The notes beneath the pieces were generated by a model that was not told the origin of the DNA, did no database searches, and saw nothing but the letters and a program-made list of their open reading frames with translations. DNA of 64,000 nucleotides from Omphiscola glabra (taxonomy: Eukaryota; Mollusca; Gastropoda; Lymnaeidae): the NCBI GenBank assembly GCA_964017045.1, contig OZ024794.1:53722608-53786607 (forward strand). The letters run 5' to 3'. Numbering within the stretch: position 1 is the first letter of the stretch; each line of letters starts with the position of its first letter. Below are positions 1 to 9,240 of the stretch, one piece after another. The position numbers and the translations under genes are program-made.

Positions 1-331
1 TTGTGTGTCCGTCACTTGTGTGACCGTCACTTGTGTGTCGTCACTTGTGTGTCCGTCACTTGTGTGACCGTCACTTGTGTGTCATCACTTGTGTGTCCGT
101 CACTTGTGTGTCCGTCACTTTTTGTCCGTCACTTGTGTGTCCGTCACTTGTCTGTCCGTCACTTGCGTATCTGTCACTTGTGTGTCCGTCACTTGTGTGT
201 CCGTCACTTGTCTTATGTTTTTATCTGTCTGCCCGTCACCTTTATATTTTTTAATCTGTCTTCCCGTCACCTTTATGGGGTTTTTAAATATCTGCCCGTC
301 ACCTTTATGTTCCTTATTTGTCTGCCCGTCT
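1..331. repeat. 15-bp minisatellite, cut by window start
   Basis: About 14 copies of a 15-bp unit of the form GTCCGTCACTTGTGT run from the first base to about 215. They then decay into a looser series with CTGCCCGTCACC cores up to about 331. The array probably continues beyond the window edge. The open frames here on both strands follow from the unit length being a multiple of three and are not taken as genes. Confidence 0.9.
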
Positions 332-575
332 CCGGAAACAGTGCTCTTAACAAATACGTTTCGAATCCGCCATTTAGTCATGAGGTCAAGGTCAATAACT
401 GTGATTGGATTCTTCTGTCCCAGAAGCAGGCTCTAACACGTAAAACTAATTTTAACATATAACGTCTAGCCGCTAGCCGGTCCAAGATACAACCTCCTAG
501 AAAGAGAATGTGCCGCTGTAGAATAAATTAAGTTTTATCTTTTCAAATAATCGGAAAATATGCAAGTAAGGCCGA

Positions 576-893
576 CCCGGTGTTATCTCCAACGTTAACC
601 CGGTGTTATCTCCAACGTTAACCCGGTGTTATCTCCAACGTTAACCCGGTGTTATCTCCAACGTTAACCCGGTGTTATCTCCAACGTTAACCCGGTGTTA
701 TCTCCAACGTTAACCCGGTGTTATCTCCAACGTTAACCCGGTGTTATCTCCAACGTTAACCCGGTGTTATCTCCAACGTTAACCCGGTGTTATCTCCAAC
801 GTTAACCCGGTGTTATCTCCAACGTTAACCCGGTGTTATCTCCAACGTTAACCCGGTGTTATCTCCAACGTTAACCCGGTGTTATCTCCAACG
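576..893. repeat. 23-bp minisatellite, about 14 near-identical units
   Basis: The unit CCCGGTGTTATCTCCAACGT plus TAA repeats about 13.8 times with essentially no divergence, so the array is young or homogenised. Each junction creates a GTTAAC site. Confidence 0.95.
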
Positions 894-1782
894 GGCACTT
901 CAGGAAAAAAAACTGATTTAAAATAACCACATGAAACTGATGAGAATATTATTACAAGACACTCTCGCTAAGTTCTCACCAAATCTCATTATGTTGGTAA
1001 GCACGCGATGGTTTAGCTTTCACGTCATAAAAAAAAAATCTAACCAATGAGAATACGGGTTTTGATGCGGAGGTTAAGAAAGAAAAAAATAATACAAGAC
1101 GGATGGGATCAAAATTTGAAAGATAAAAATTGATATTGGGTTTGGCGTTGACCAGTTGAGCGGAGGCGTTAGTTTGCATGACTATGTCCATCCGTTGAAC
1201 AGTCGAGATGACGCGTTTGTTTACCTGACTACGTCAATCCGTTGACCAGTTAAGCTGAGGCGTTAGTTTACCTGACCACGTCCACCCTTCTTTTACGTTA
1301 TTGTTTAAACAGAATCTCAGAGATGAGGATTCGACAAGTTATTCATTGATGAATCATTTGGGGGATGTCTATTACTGAGAAAGTTATCATGAAATTTATA
1401 TCCTCGTTGTTGTCTATGGCATTTTTCTGGTTTATCTCTCTGTAATTTTTTTTTTTTACTTTCTTGTTTTCAGGTTTAAAACTCCCTCTAACTTAAGTAA
1501 TCACTCTATCTTCCTCTCATTTCTTTTATTCTCCGTCCTCCACGCAACCCCCCCCCCCCCCCCCAAACCAATTAAACTTTCTACAAATGCATTATAAATT
1601 TGAATTTGACTAATTGAATTTATATTGAATTAATCATTCTTTAATCAGAGCAATAATTATTTTTTTATTGCTGATGTTTCAATCAAACTTAACTGTTGTA
1701 AAATTGTTTTTTAGTAAGAGGGTTTGCCCTATTATTACAGTCATTTAGACTTTCGAATCGTTGTGGTAAGTGGGTAGGGGAT
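894..1782. other. No gene seen; two-copy 60-90 bp duplication
   Basis: AT-rich sequence with no recognisable coding region. Segments around 1145-1200 and 1230-1290 are related to each other: both contain GTTGACCAGTT followed by GAGGCGTTAGTTT and a GTCCA motif. A run of about 19 C lies near 1546-1564. Confidence 0.5.
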
Positions 1783-1900
1783 CAGTGGCGTAGAAAAGGG
1801 GGTATTGAGGGGGGCATTTTCTACCAAATGCAGAGTTTTTTAGGTGGTTGTTTTCTTGTGTTGAAACCGAGTGGCACTAAACCCAGCTATGGGGAGGGGT
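1783..1900 (+). mobile_element. Fragment of CAGTGGCG-type MITE
   Basis: CAGTGGCGTAGAAAAGGGGG at 1783 matches the terminus of the complete hAT-like MITE at 50241-50406 and is followed by the same kind of G-rich stretch and a GGCATTTT motif. No 3' terminus was found, so this is a partial or degraded copy. The end coordinate is approximate. Confidence 0.4.
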
Positions 1901-1987
1901 AATCCTGTTCATTATTATTGTCATGAAAAATTTATTCGAACTTCCTGATAAAGTTGTCTTTTATCCTGAACTTATTGGCCATGGACG

Positions 1988-2318
1988 CCATGAGGCTTCA
2001 CAATGAGACCCCGCCATGAGACACCATCATAAGACCCCATCATAAGACCCCGCCATAAGACCCCGTCATGAGGGCTCGCCATGAGGCCCAACCATGAGAC
2101 CCCGCCATGAGACCCCGCCATGAGACCCATCATGAGACACCATCATTAGACCCCATCATTAGACCCCATCATGAGACACCATCAGAAGACACCACCATGA
2201 GACCCCCGCCATGAGACACCACCATGAGGCTCCACCATGAGACACAACCATGAGGCCTCACCACGAGGCCCCACCATGAGACCCAATTATGAGGCCCAAC
2301 CATGAGGCCCCACCATAA
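1988..2318. repeat. Degenerate CATGAGACCCCGC tandem repeat
   Basis: Short, imperfect units of about 13-15 bp (CATGAGACCCC, CATCATTAGACCCC, CATGAGGCCC) repeat over some 330 bp. The high divergence between units suggests an older array. Confidence 0.8.
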
Positions 2319-2970
2319 GGAAATTATTTTTTCCCATAAAGAAATTTATTATATTGTGTTGTAAAGAATGGAAACTGTCTCAAAAGTCCCTGGGTATTTT
2401 TTTTTTTCATGAATTTTAAACACTTCAGAAATTCCAAGGTAAATTTTTAAATAATATTTAAATCATCTTATTGAAAATCCGCTTCTTTCTCCGTGTTCTC
2501 TGTTTACAGCCACTGCAATTCGCTCGTTCTGTTTATAAAAATCAGGTCCTATTTGTCGGACCTCGGCTAATGATAATAAAAACTAAGAGAAGATAACCTA
2601 GTTGCATCGGTCCAGTGAGTAAAGAGACATCATCTTGGACCAGTAACGATGTTAATTCATTTGAACATCCGATACTTGTGTATTTACAACAATCACGAGC
2701 CCAACTTCCCCATTCGGTGCATATAATGAGCAGGAAACGAGGGGAGAAATGTTAGTCGAGTGCGTGGCGTCCTGTGATAAGTCAGAGGTTTGATTGGCCG
2801 CATAGTTGACGTCAATTACTAAAAAGCATCCATTTACTGGATGAAAGCACACATAAATATACTAGAGTGATCCTCTGATAGAGGCCTTCGTGGAATATGT
2901 TCAATGATATTGTTGTTTTACTTCGCCTGACATCGTTACTGGATTTATTTTAAGCTAACAGACCATGTTA
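2319..2970. other. No gene or repeat recognised
   Basis: AT-rich sequence. A 66-codon minus-strand frame at 2652-2852 has no recognisable domain and no convincing splice context, so it is not called. Confidence 0.5.
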
Positions 2971-3100
2971 ACTGGTATACATGTCGCTAATTGGTATGAT
3001 ACATGTCGCTAATTGGTATGATACATGTTGCTAATTGGTGGTACATGTTGCTAATTGGTATGATACATGTTGCTAATTGGTATGATACATGTTGCTAATT
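2971..3100. repeat. 22-bp minisatellite, about 6 units
   Basis: The unit TGGTATGATACATGTTGCTA plus AT repeats about six times. The first two copies carry TCGCTAA where the others carry TTGCTAA. Confidence 0.9.
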
Positions 3101-3577
3101 TTCTTCTTCTTCTGTCCGTTTTTTTTTCTGTGGAGGCGTCGCGGGGTGTGTGTAGTTGACGGTTTGAGGACTGCTGAAGGTTGATGTGAATTTTTAGGTT
3201 GTCTTTGACACAATCAATCCAACTCAAATATATATTTATATAATGGTCTGCTCAAACACAAACATGTCTTATTCATTTATCTCGACCAGTGATTCCCAAA
3301 GTGGTCTATATCGGCCACCAGGGGCTGCGACAACTTGCAAGGGTTCCATGTCAGCGAAAACAAAATGGGGGAGGGGGGGGGGGTCAATGAAATGAAATTG
3401 GGGATAGAGGATCTCATGTAAGCAGGGCGTAACTTCTATTTTGGCATTCCATGAAGGGAATAATCCACATACACAGATAGTACCTATTTACTTACATAAT
3501 ATATTAAATTTTAATATAAAGAAATATATCTTCCTACATAAATTATAAAAGTACCCAAGAAGTAAAAACCCCGTATT

Positions 3578-3781
3578 ATGGAATATCGCGAGAAAGTTTT
3601 TAATTGCTTTTCCATCCTCATACCCAGTGGAAAGGGTTTCAGTGCAGTTACCAATCTACTAACAAACAAAAAAAGAAACAAACTGGACATTCTTAACCAA
3701 GGAGATTTGAGATTAAACCTAACTGAATTGATGCCGAATGTTGAAAAGTTATTAAAGCATCAGGTTCATCCCTCACACTAA
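3578..3781 (+). pseudogene. hAT transposase C-terminal (dimerisation domain) remnant
   Basis: The 67-codon frame contains GKGFSAVTNLLTNKKRNKLD followed by GDLRLNLTEL and ends in HQVHPSH. From memory this is the C-terminal dimerisation region of ZBED-like hAT transposases, where a conserved EKGFSAV motif precedes an RNRLDI/GDLRL block and the protein ends HPSH. The family protein is about 600 residues long, so only the last tenth survives. The catalytic residues and the BED zinc finger are absent. The natural stop codon appears retained at 3779-3781. The methionine at 3578 is only the first one in the frame; the remnant has no true start. It lies inside the hAT element at 3287-4202 and cannot encode a working transposase. 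Confidence 0.75.
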
Positions 3782-3943
3782 AAGCATTTATTTTTGTATT
3801 AGTTATTTTATGTAACAGAAAGTAAATTTTAATTTGGTTCGTTTTAATTTGAATTTAATTAATAAATGCACAAAACTTAACATGTTTTTTAAAAAGTTTT
3901 TTCACACTACACTTCACTACCGTTATACATTTAAATCTTTCAA

Positions 3944-4078
3944 AGTGAGTAGCACTATACCGGCTGTCAAAGTGAGTAGCACTATACCGGCTGTCAAAGT
4001 GAGTAGCACTATACCGGCTGTCAAAGTGAGTAGCACTATACCGGCTGTCAAAGTGAGTAGCACTATACCGGCTGTCAA
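3944..4078. repeat. 27-bp minisatellite, 5 identical units, inside hAT element
   Basis: Five essentially perfect copies of the 27-bp unit beginning AGTGAGTAGCACTATACCGG lie within the hAT element. Identity between units is much higher than the conservation of the element itself, so the array expanded after insertion. Confidence 0.95.
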
Positions 4079-4438
4079 AAATAAACATTTGAAATTGTTG
4101 AATTTGAAAAAAAAAATCAAAATCGGGTAAGCAGGGGGTCTACCCAAAACCGAAAAACATGGCAAGTAGTCTACGAGACAAAAACACGTTTGGGAACCTC
4201 TGATCAAGACCTTGATGTAAGTTATTTATTTACTTTTTTAAATTACGGCTCTTAGCTAAGTCACACAAGCCTCGAACATTCACTATCTACTATAACTACT
4301 GAGTAGTTATGAGACCAAACTGTTGCATAAACATTGCTAATGAATATATACTTAAATTTTCGCATATTTGACCAACTTATTTCCAATAAAAATGCGTAGT
4401 CTAGATAATTAGTCTATGTAATTTCCTCCCCTCGAAAA

Positions 4439-4714
4439 ATGTCATGTCTTTCATTGTTGCTGCCAACAAATGCTTTTTTCTGGATTTGGGTATTCGCAGA
4501 TCCTATGGCTGTCTGGCATGTAGAACCCACAGATACGATAGCTGCTTTAAACAAAACGCCACGCGAACGAATGTCGAATGTCGATTCTAATCATCTTATC
4601 CGTATACCACAAGATCTACGGCCGACCGTGAAAACTTCTGCCGACTACCGTGAGATACCTAACACGACTGGGAATGCTGCCGGCGCTAAGAATGTCATAA
4701 GCAATAACGCCTGA
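4439..4714 (+). CDS. Candidate small secreted protein, 91 aa, unrecognised
   Basis: The ORF has an ATG in a favourable context (A at -3, CGAAAAATGT) and an N-terminus consistent with a signal peptide: MSCLSLLLPTNAFFWIWVFA, then an abrupt change to polar sequence starting DPMAVWHVEPTD. The remaining 70 residues are hydrophilic, rich in N, T, P and R, with a PRER tetrad that could be a processing site. There are no cysteines after the signal region. I recognise no domain. It does not overlap a tandem repeat, unlike most open frames here. An alternative reading is a terminal exon, because TTGGGTATTCGCAG ending at 4500 resembles a splice acceptor. No TATA box or AATAAA is obvious nearby. Chance ORF remains quite possible. 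Confidence 0.27.
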   Translation: MSCLSLLLPTNAFFWIWVFADPMAVWHVEPTDTIAALNKTPRERMSNVDSNHLIRIPQDLRPTVKTSADYREIPNTTGNAAGAKNVISNNA

Positions 4715-4760
4715 CAAGCTCAACTCCTACAGAAAAAAATGCTGCAGTAAAACATGTTTG

Positions 4761-4850
4761 CCTACATGGTTCACTGAGCCTACATGGTTCACTGAGCCTA
4801 CATGGTTCACTGAGCCTACATGGTTCACTGAGCCTACATGGTTCACTGAG
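4761..4850. repeat. 18-bp minisatellite, 5 perfect units
   Basis: Five identical copies of CCTACATGGTTCACTGAG, lying about 50 bp after the stop codon of the 91-codon ORF. Confidence 0.95.
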
Positions 4851-5685
4851 AGACTCAAGACATTAGGACACACGATAAATTTAAGGCTCCTGTGACAGCC
4901 AATAATTATAGAGGTAGTATCACTGTCATCGGTTCCTTAAACATTAATTAACTTGTCTCCCCTTGTTCATTTAGTCTGAATTGGCGGTTTCATTAAAAAG
5001 CAAACATATGATAATGGCTTCTAGGGACGTTCAAGTTACTTTTTGAAGGATTTTTAATAAGCCTGTATTCAGAATGTCGCGCTTTCTAACATGTATTAAT
5101 AGGATATTTTCAGCTATATTTAAAGAGCTTGATTTAACTAGTGGTAGTTCAATATTCTCTAAATGAAAAGAAATACATTTTGAATTAATTTTTTTTTTAC
5201 GTAAATCAGTTCATGTTTATTTTTTTTTTTAAAGAGTGATTGGCATTTGATAAATATATCTTAAAGATCTCACCGAAAAACATTAGACTGAAAAAGAAAT
5301 ATATTTATGTGATGGTGTTCACATAAAGTGTGGTGGTTTTTTGTTTGTCTTTGTATGGTTTAACTGGAGGAGTGTTTGATATGGTCCAGCTGTATGTTTT
5401 ATTATTGTGCATTCGAGGCTTGCAAACAAGGCGTATAAATGAACTGAAGTCTGTTTCCCAAAGAGCCTACCTCCTTGGTCAAACATGTTGATATAATGAG
5501 GGCAGGGCTGTCTGGCCACATGTCCAGCTGGTGTGTCCGGCCAACACGTGATGCTGTCCCAAGTCCTGTTGCAGAATGGAGCTGTGGGGAAATAAATTCA
5601 TTAGCATTAATATAAAAACTAAACTCTCTTCCAGATTTACACATGTTAATTTGGTTAATGCTTTTAAGTGCACACATATTTCCCA
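4851..5685. other. No gene recognised
   Basis: AT-rich sequence with poly-T runs. Overlapping minus-strand frames at 5319-5757 of 66 to 114 codons show no known domain and end in the poly-C tract of the adjacent MITE. Confidence 0.5.
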
Positions 5686-5841
5686 CAAAGGCGTAGCTAG
5701 GGTTGCTGCCGCCCGATTTTGGACATTCCCCCCCCCCCCCCCCCATAATCTTTCCATTTTAAAAAATCTGCATTTGACCGAAAATGCTACCCTTCGATAG
5801 TAAAAAGTAATATCCGAAGCGCTCCCCTTGTTACGCCTCTG
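5686..5841 (+). mobile_element. hAT-like MITE, CAGTGGCG family
   Basis: The left end CAAAGGCGTAGCTAGGG pairs with the right end CCCTTGTTACGCCTCTG as imperfect inverted repeats, about 156 bp apart. A run of about 17 C and the motif TTTGACCGAAAATGCTACCC lie inside; a close match to the latter occurs in the copy at 48709. Flanking 8-mers ATTTCCCA and GTATCCCT match weakly (5 of 8). It has no coding capacity. Confidence 0.55.
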
Positions 5842-5910
5842 GTATCCCTTGAAAAAAAAATCAAACCATTTTTCTGGGTTTAAGATTCCCTAAGCAATTA
5901 CCGTATGATA

Positions 5911-6330
5911 AATAAAGGCGATGGAGATGAGATGTTTCAGAAACAATCTTGGAATCTGCTATAGAGATTATATCTCTAAAGAACAAGTAAAAGAAAGGAT
6001 TCGTCAAAGAATCGGGCAGTATGATGACCTCCTGGTGACTGTAAAAAAAAAAAGCTCAAACTGGAATGGTATGGCCACATGACAAAAAAAACCCAAGAGC
6101 TCACCAAAGAAATCATGCAGGGCACAACGACAGGAGGGAGAAGAAGCGGAAGACAGAGAAAAAGATGGGAAGATAACATCAAAGAGTGGACGGGACTAAA
6201 ACTAGGTGATGCTGTGCACAGTGCGGAAATGGAGAAGGATAGTTGCACAGTGCACAGAGAGAAATGGAGAAGGATAGTTTTCGTGTCATCTGTGGCGCCT
6301 AAACAGTCCAAGGACTAAGGGACATGATGA
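5911..6330 (+). pseudogene. LINE reverse-transcriptase 3' end, 5'-truncated
   Basis: The translated segment contains IGQYDDLLVTVKK, KLEWYGHMTKK, EIMQGTTTGGRRSGRQRKRW and EDNIKEWTGLKL, then a stop and a GATGATGATGA tail at about 6325-6336. These are features of the region after the RT domain in a widespread animal LINE group with short 3' tandem tails (RTE-like in my reading, clade not tested). The RT core and endonuclease are missing. A frameshift in the A-tract near 6043-6053 separates the first part from the second, and a short internal duplication (GAAATGGAGAAGGATAGTT, at 6226 and 6263) adds further disruption. The same segment occurs at about 27988-28375 with high similarity. Non-functional. 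Confidence 0.8.
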
Positions 6331-6539
6331 TGATGAAATATGTGTACAGAAAGTTATATGGAAAAAAATGCTTTTTTTTTTTTTAAAAATGTAATTGTTT
6401 TGTCTAACTGTCCCCCGTAATAAGTTGAAATAAAAACAGGAATTTAATAAATAATCTACGCAACATTTCACTGTGTTAATTGTGTAATGTATTAAATAAT
6501 TAAATTAATAAATCATGTTGACATAGTTTACACGGTTGT

Positions 6540-6855
6540 CTGTAATTTAAATACAGTGCTTCTTATAATACGGTACCAGTAAGAATTACAGCACATTTAC
6601 GTAAATAGACGTTGCGATACTGTAAAGATACGAATTCCAACTATTAAAACGTGGTGCCTTAAAGTAAAATTACTGTACTGTGCCGTAATTTAACGTACTA
6701 AACCGTAAATAATCGATAACACTTTAAAACTTACTCCAGTTACAGTAAAGTTACTTAGCGTACCGTAAATATACGATAAACGACCTTAAAAAGACACATT
6801 AATGCGGTAACTTAGTATCTTACGGTAATCTACCGTAAACATTTTTTACTGCAGG
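6540..6855. repeat. AT-rich region of dispersed TACGGTAA-like palindromes
   Basis: Short motifs such as TTACGGTAA, CTACCGTAAA, GTACCGTAAATA and their complements recur irregularly over some 300 bp. The block begins with ACAGTGCTTCTTATAATACG and ends with TTTTTTACTGCAG, which could be degraded inverted termini of a small DNA transposon. I cannot demonstrate a target-site duplication. Confidence 0.35.
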
Positions 6856-8050
6856 ATGAAGTTTTATAACGTTATTTTGTTGGAAGCCAGTTGCCAGTTT
6901 AGAATAGCTGAACACAAACTCACTATGTAGATTGAGTTCATAAGATTGTCATTGACTGGTGTTGATATTGATTAATTCCACATGTGTCAATGTCTACATT
7001 TCTATAATATGAAACAATGCAGAATAGAATTGTTCAGAATTCATCTTTAAAATAAGTACCAGTATCGTTGTTTTCAGATGGAAAAAAAAAAAGGGCCGTG
7101 AAATTGAAATTCCACCGTGAAATGGACAATAGTACTTTTTCAAAAATGTTTTATTTGGTTCATTCCAGTAGATTTATTATTCTCGCCAAGCCAATGTACG
7201 CATGAATAATTGTTATTCGCTCGTAAAAACAAATGGCAATAAGAACTCACAGCAGCAAACTACATCAGGACGTCCCAGCAACAGAGTACATGATGAGATC
7301 CAAAAGTGCAGGGGAGAGAATGCGACGAGAAGATAACACAACATTTCCTTACACGCGGATTTTTTTATTTTTTTTTATAGTAAAAAGATTTGTGAGAGGG
7401 GGGGGGGGACGGTGGATAAGAACTCATTAAGTCTTGAAATAGAAAACGGAACAATTTTATCACTGGAAATTCTGTGTTAGTTTGGGAACTTTAATGTCAT
7501 GTTGCCTTACATAATTTTCTTAAATATGTTTTTTAAGCGTAAACATAAGAGACGTATATTTGCAATAATATTGTGGGTTGAAAATAATATCATCATATAA
7601 TTACTTTTTTGTTTTGTTATTTTATGAAGGTGATGTGAAACCCATTGTTTGACTTATTGTTAACAGATGTGAAAACATGTTCTGCGACTTTAGTTACTGT
7701 TTGTAACATAACTGTCAGTTGTGTCTACTTCGAGTCACTAGGGGTATTTTGATTCAAGTTTTTTTTTGGTTTTTTTTTGGTCATCCTTGTTAGTCTTTTT
7801 CCTCTTAAAATTCGTTCAAGATTTAATTGGTGGCAGAATGTACTAATTTTATCTTTCTAAGGTCTATACTGTACATCCGTGTCCAAAACACCAGGACACT
7901 CAATACTTTATACCTTTCTCTGAACTTACTCAGAAGGTTAACAGAAAAAATAATAATGTGTACAAAACTACGTGTTACAGTCGAATCAGCTCAAGCTCTT
8001 TTTAAGAAGTTGCAATGGTAGGATATGTCGGGAAATAGTCAGCCAACGAG
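6856..8050. other. No gene recognised
   Basis: AT-rich sequence with poly-A, poly-T and one poly-G tract (7397-7408). Frames of 61-65 codons show no recognisable product. Confidence 0.5.
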
Positions 8051-8054
8051 TACG

Positions 8055-9060
8055 TGAACTTGTCACTTTATCAGTTGCGTAGGAAGGAGCGTGCTATGGG
8101 CTGCATTTTTTTTGTAAATCTGCTAGAATTTGTCATTCATGTCACTTCTCTGATCTCCGTTCCAGTTGCTTCCATGTGTATTCCCTACTTTGTGTGTCCG
8201 CCTCTAGCTCGCGTCTCCATGTATTCTGTGGTCTTCCTATCTTCCCTTTTCCTTGTGGATTCCATGTTAGGGATCGTCTATGATGTTGTCTGGGTGTTCA
8301 CGAAGGGTGTGCCCTATCCACCTCCATATTTTCCTTATAATGTATTCCGCCATATGCTCTTTTCGCATCCTTTCCAATAAGCGTTTGTTGGTGATGATGT
8401 TTGGCCATTTGATGTTCAGGATCTTTTCTAAGGCAAATGTTTATAAAGGTCTGTACTTTTTGCGTGTGTTCTTTCTATCCGTTCTCCTAATTTCGGCTAA
8501 ATTGAGTAAGACTTATTTAACATTTGTTTTGAAAATGTTTACTTTAGTTTTCAGAATCAGCTGCTTTGATTCCCATATTTTCTTTAATATCACAAATGCT
8601 AACCTAGCCTTTCCAATTCTTTCTCTGACAACTTCGGATCCACCATTGACGCACACGATGCTGCCTAAGAAGGTAAAGGCCTCCTTCCACTTTTTCAGTG
8701 TATTACCTGGGAAAAAGCGATGTGCTCTTGGTTAGTTGAGTTTGTCTTCATGATCTTTGTATTGCATCTATTTGTGATAAGTGCGAGTCGTGCCGATTTG
8801 GTGGCTACGTCTCTTGTCTTTTTCAGCATTTGTTGCTGATTGTGAGACAGAAGTCCGATGTCAGGGTCATTCAGTTATTCCCCAGGTGTACCACCCTGCA
8901 TGTCATTTCCTCATTTGAACTCTGAATTATCCTGAACAGCTTTTCTGATACCCCAAAATGCCAGAGAAGTTTCCACGAAGTTTGCCGCGCCAGGATATCA
9001 AAAGATGTTTCCTAGTCGATGACATTTAGGTATAGGAGCAGTTCCATATGAAAGACTGTT
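8055..9060 (-). pseudogene. LINE reverse-transcriptase remnant, internally deleted
   Basis: Read on the minus strand, sequence near 9030-8990 gives a degraded motif-A context (VID-stop-ETSFDIL). This is followed by LLWHFGVSEKLFRIIQSSNE and MTCRVVHLG, then directly by IGLLSHNQQQMLKKTRDVAT. The jump removes the palm segment with the conserved QG of motif B and spoils motif C, which should read FADD just before IGLLS. Further on come KARLAFVILKKIWESKQLIL, WRWIGHTLREHPDNI and a GKGR/EDHRIHGD block, the usual post-RT region of a second animal LINE type. Several stops and frameshifts are present, for example the stop after KTNVK and the one after IIDDP. This explains the unusual coding-like look of the plus-strand frames at 8054-8735, which are shadows. 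The 5' boundary is approximate and may extend to about 9110. Non-functional. Confidence 0.75.
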
Positions 9061-9116
9061 TACAGGGATGCGTATTTTTTTGCAATTATGGTCTACCTGA
9101 TCTGTCTCGATGGAAG

Positions 9117-9240
9117 GGCATGCGGGTGTGCAGATGTGTATGTGTTGATGTGTGTGTGTTGATGTGTGTGTGTTGATTTGTGTGGGTGTGTGTTTTGATG
9201 TGTATGTGTGTTGATTTGTGTGGGTGTGTTGATGTGTATC
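9117..9240. repeat. GT-rich microsatellite with GTGTGTTGAT units
   Basis: Imperfect repetition of GTGTGTTGATGTGT and GTGTGGGTGT over about 120 bp. Confidence 0.9.

Larger units (their letters stand above)
3287..4202 (+). mobile_element. Degraded hAT-superfamily DNA transposon
   Basis: The left end CAGTGATTCCCAAA and the right end TTTGGGAACCTCTG are inverted repeats of the hAT type. Flanking 8-bp sequences ATCTCGAC (3279-3286) and ATCAAGAC (4203-4210) agree at 6 of 8 bases, as expected for a decayed hAT target-site duplication. Inside is the C-terminal piece of a hAT transposase (3578-3781). At 916 bp the element is far shorter than an autonomous hAT of several kb, so most of the transposase has been deleted. 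A five-unit 27-bp minisatellite sits in its 3' part. Confidence 0.8.

Noticed and set aside
576..893. Regular 23-bp repeat considered as a CRISPR array
   Set aside because: Units are directly adjacent without unique spacers, and the setting is eukaryotic. The same holds for all other arrays here.
8054..8735. Two plus-strand ORFs of 108 and 151 codons with hydrophobic stretches
   Set aside because: They are antisense shadows of a minus-strand LINE RT remnant whose motifs are recognisable in order.
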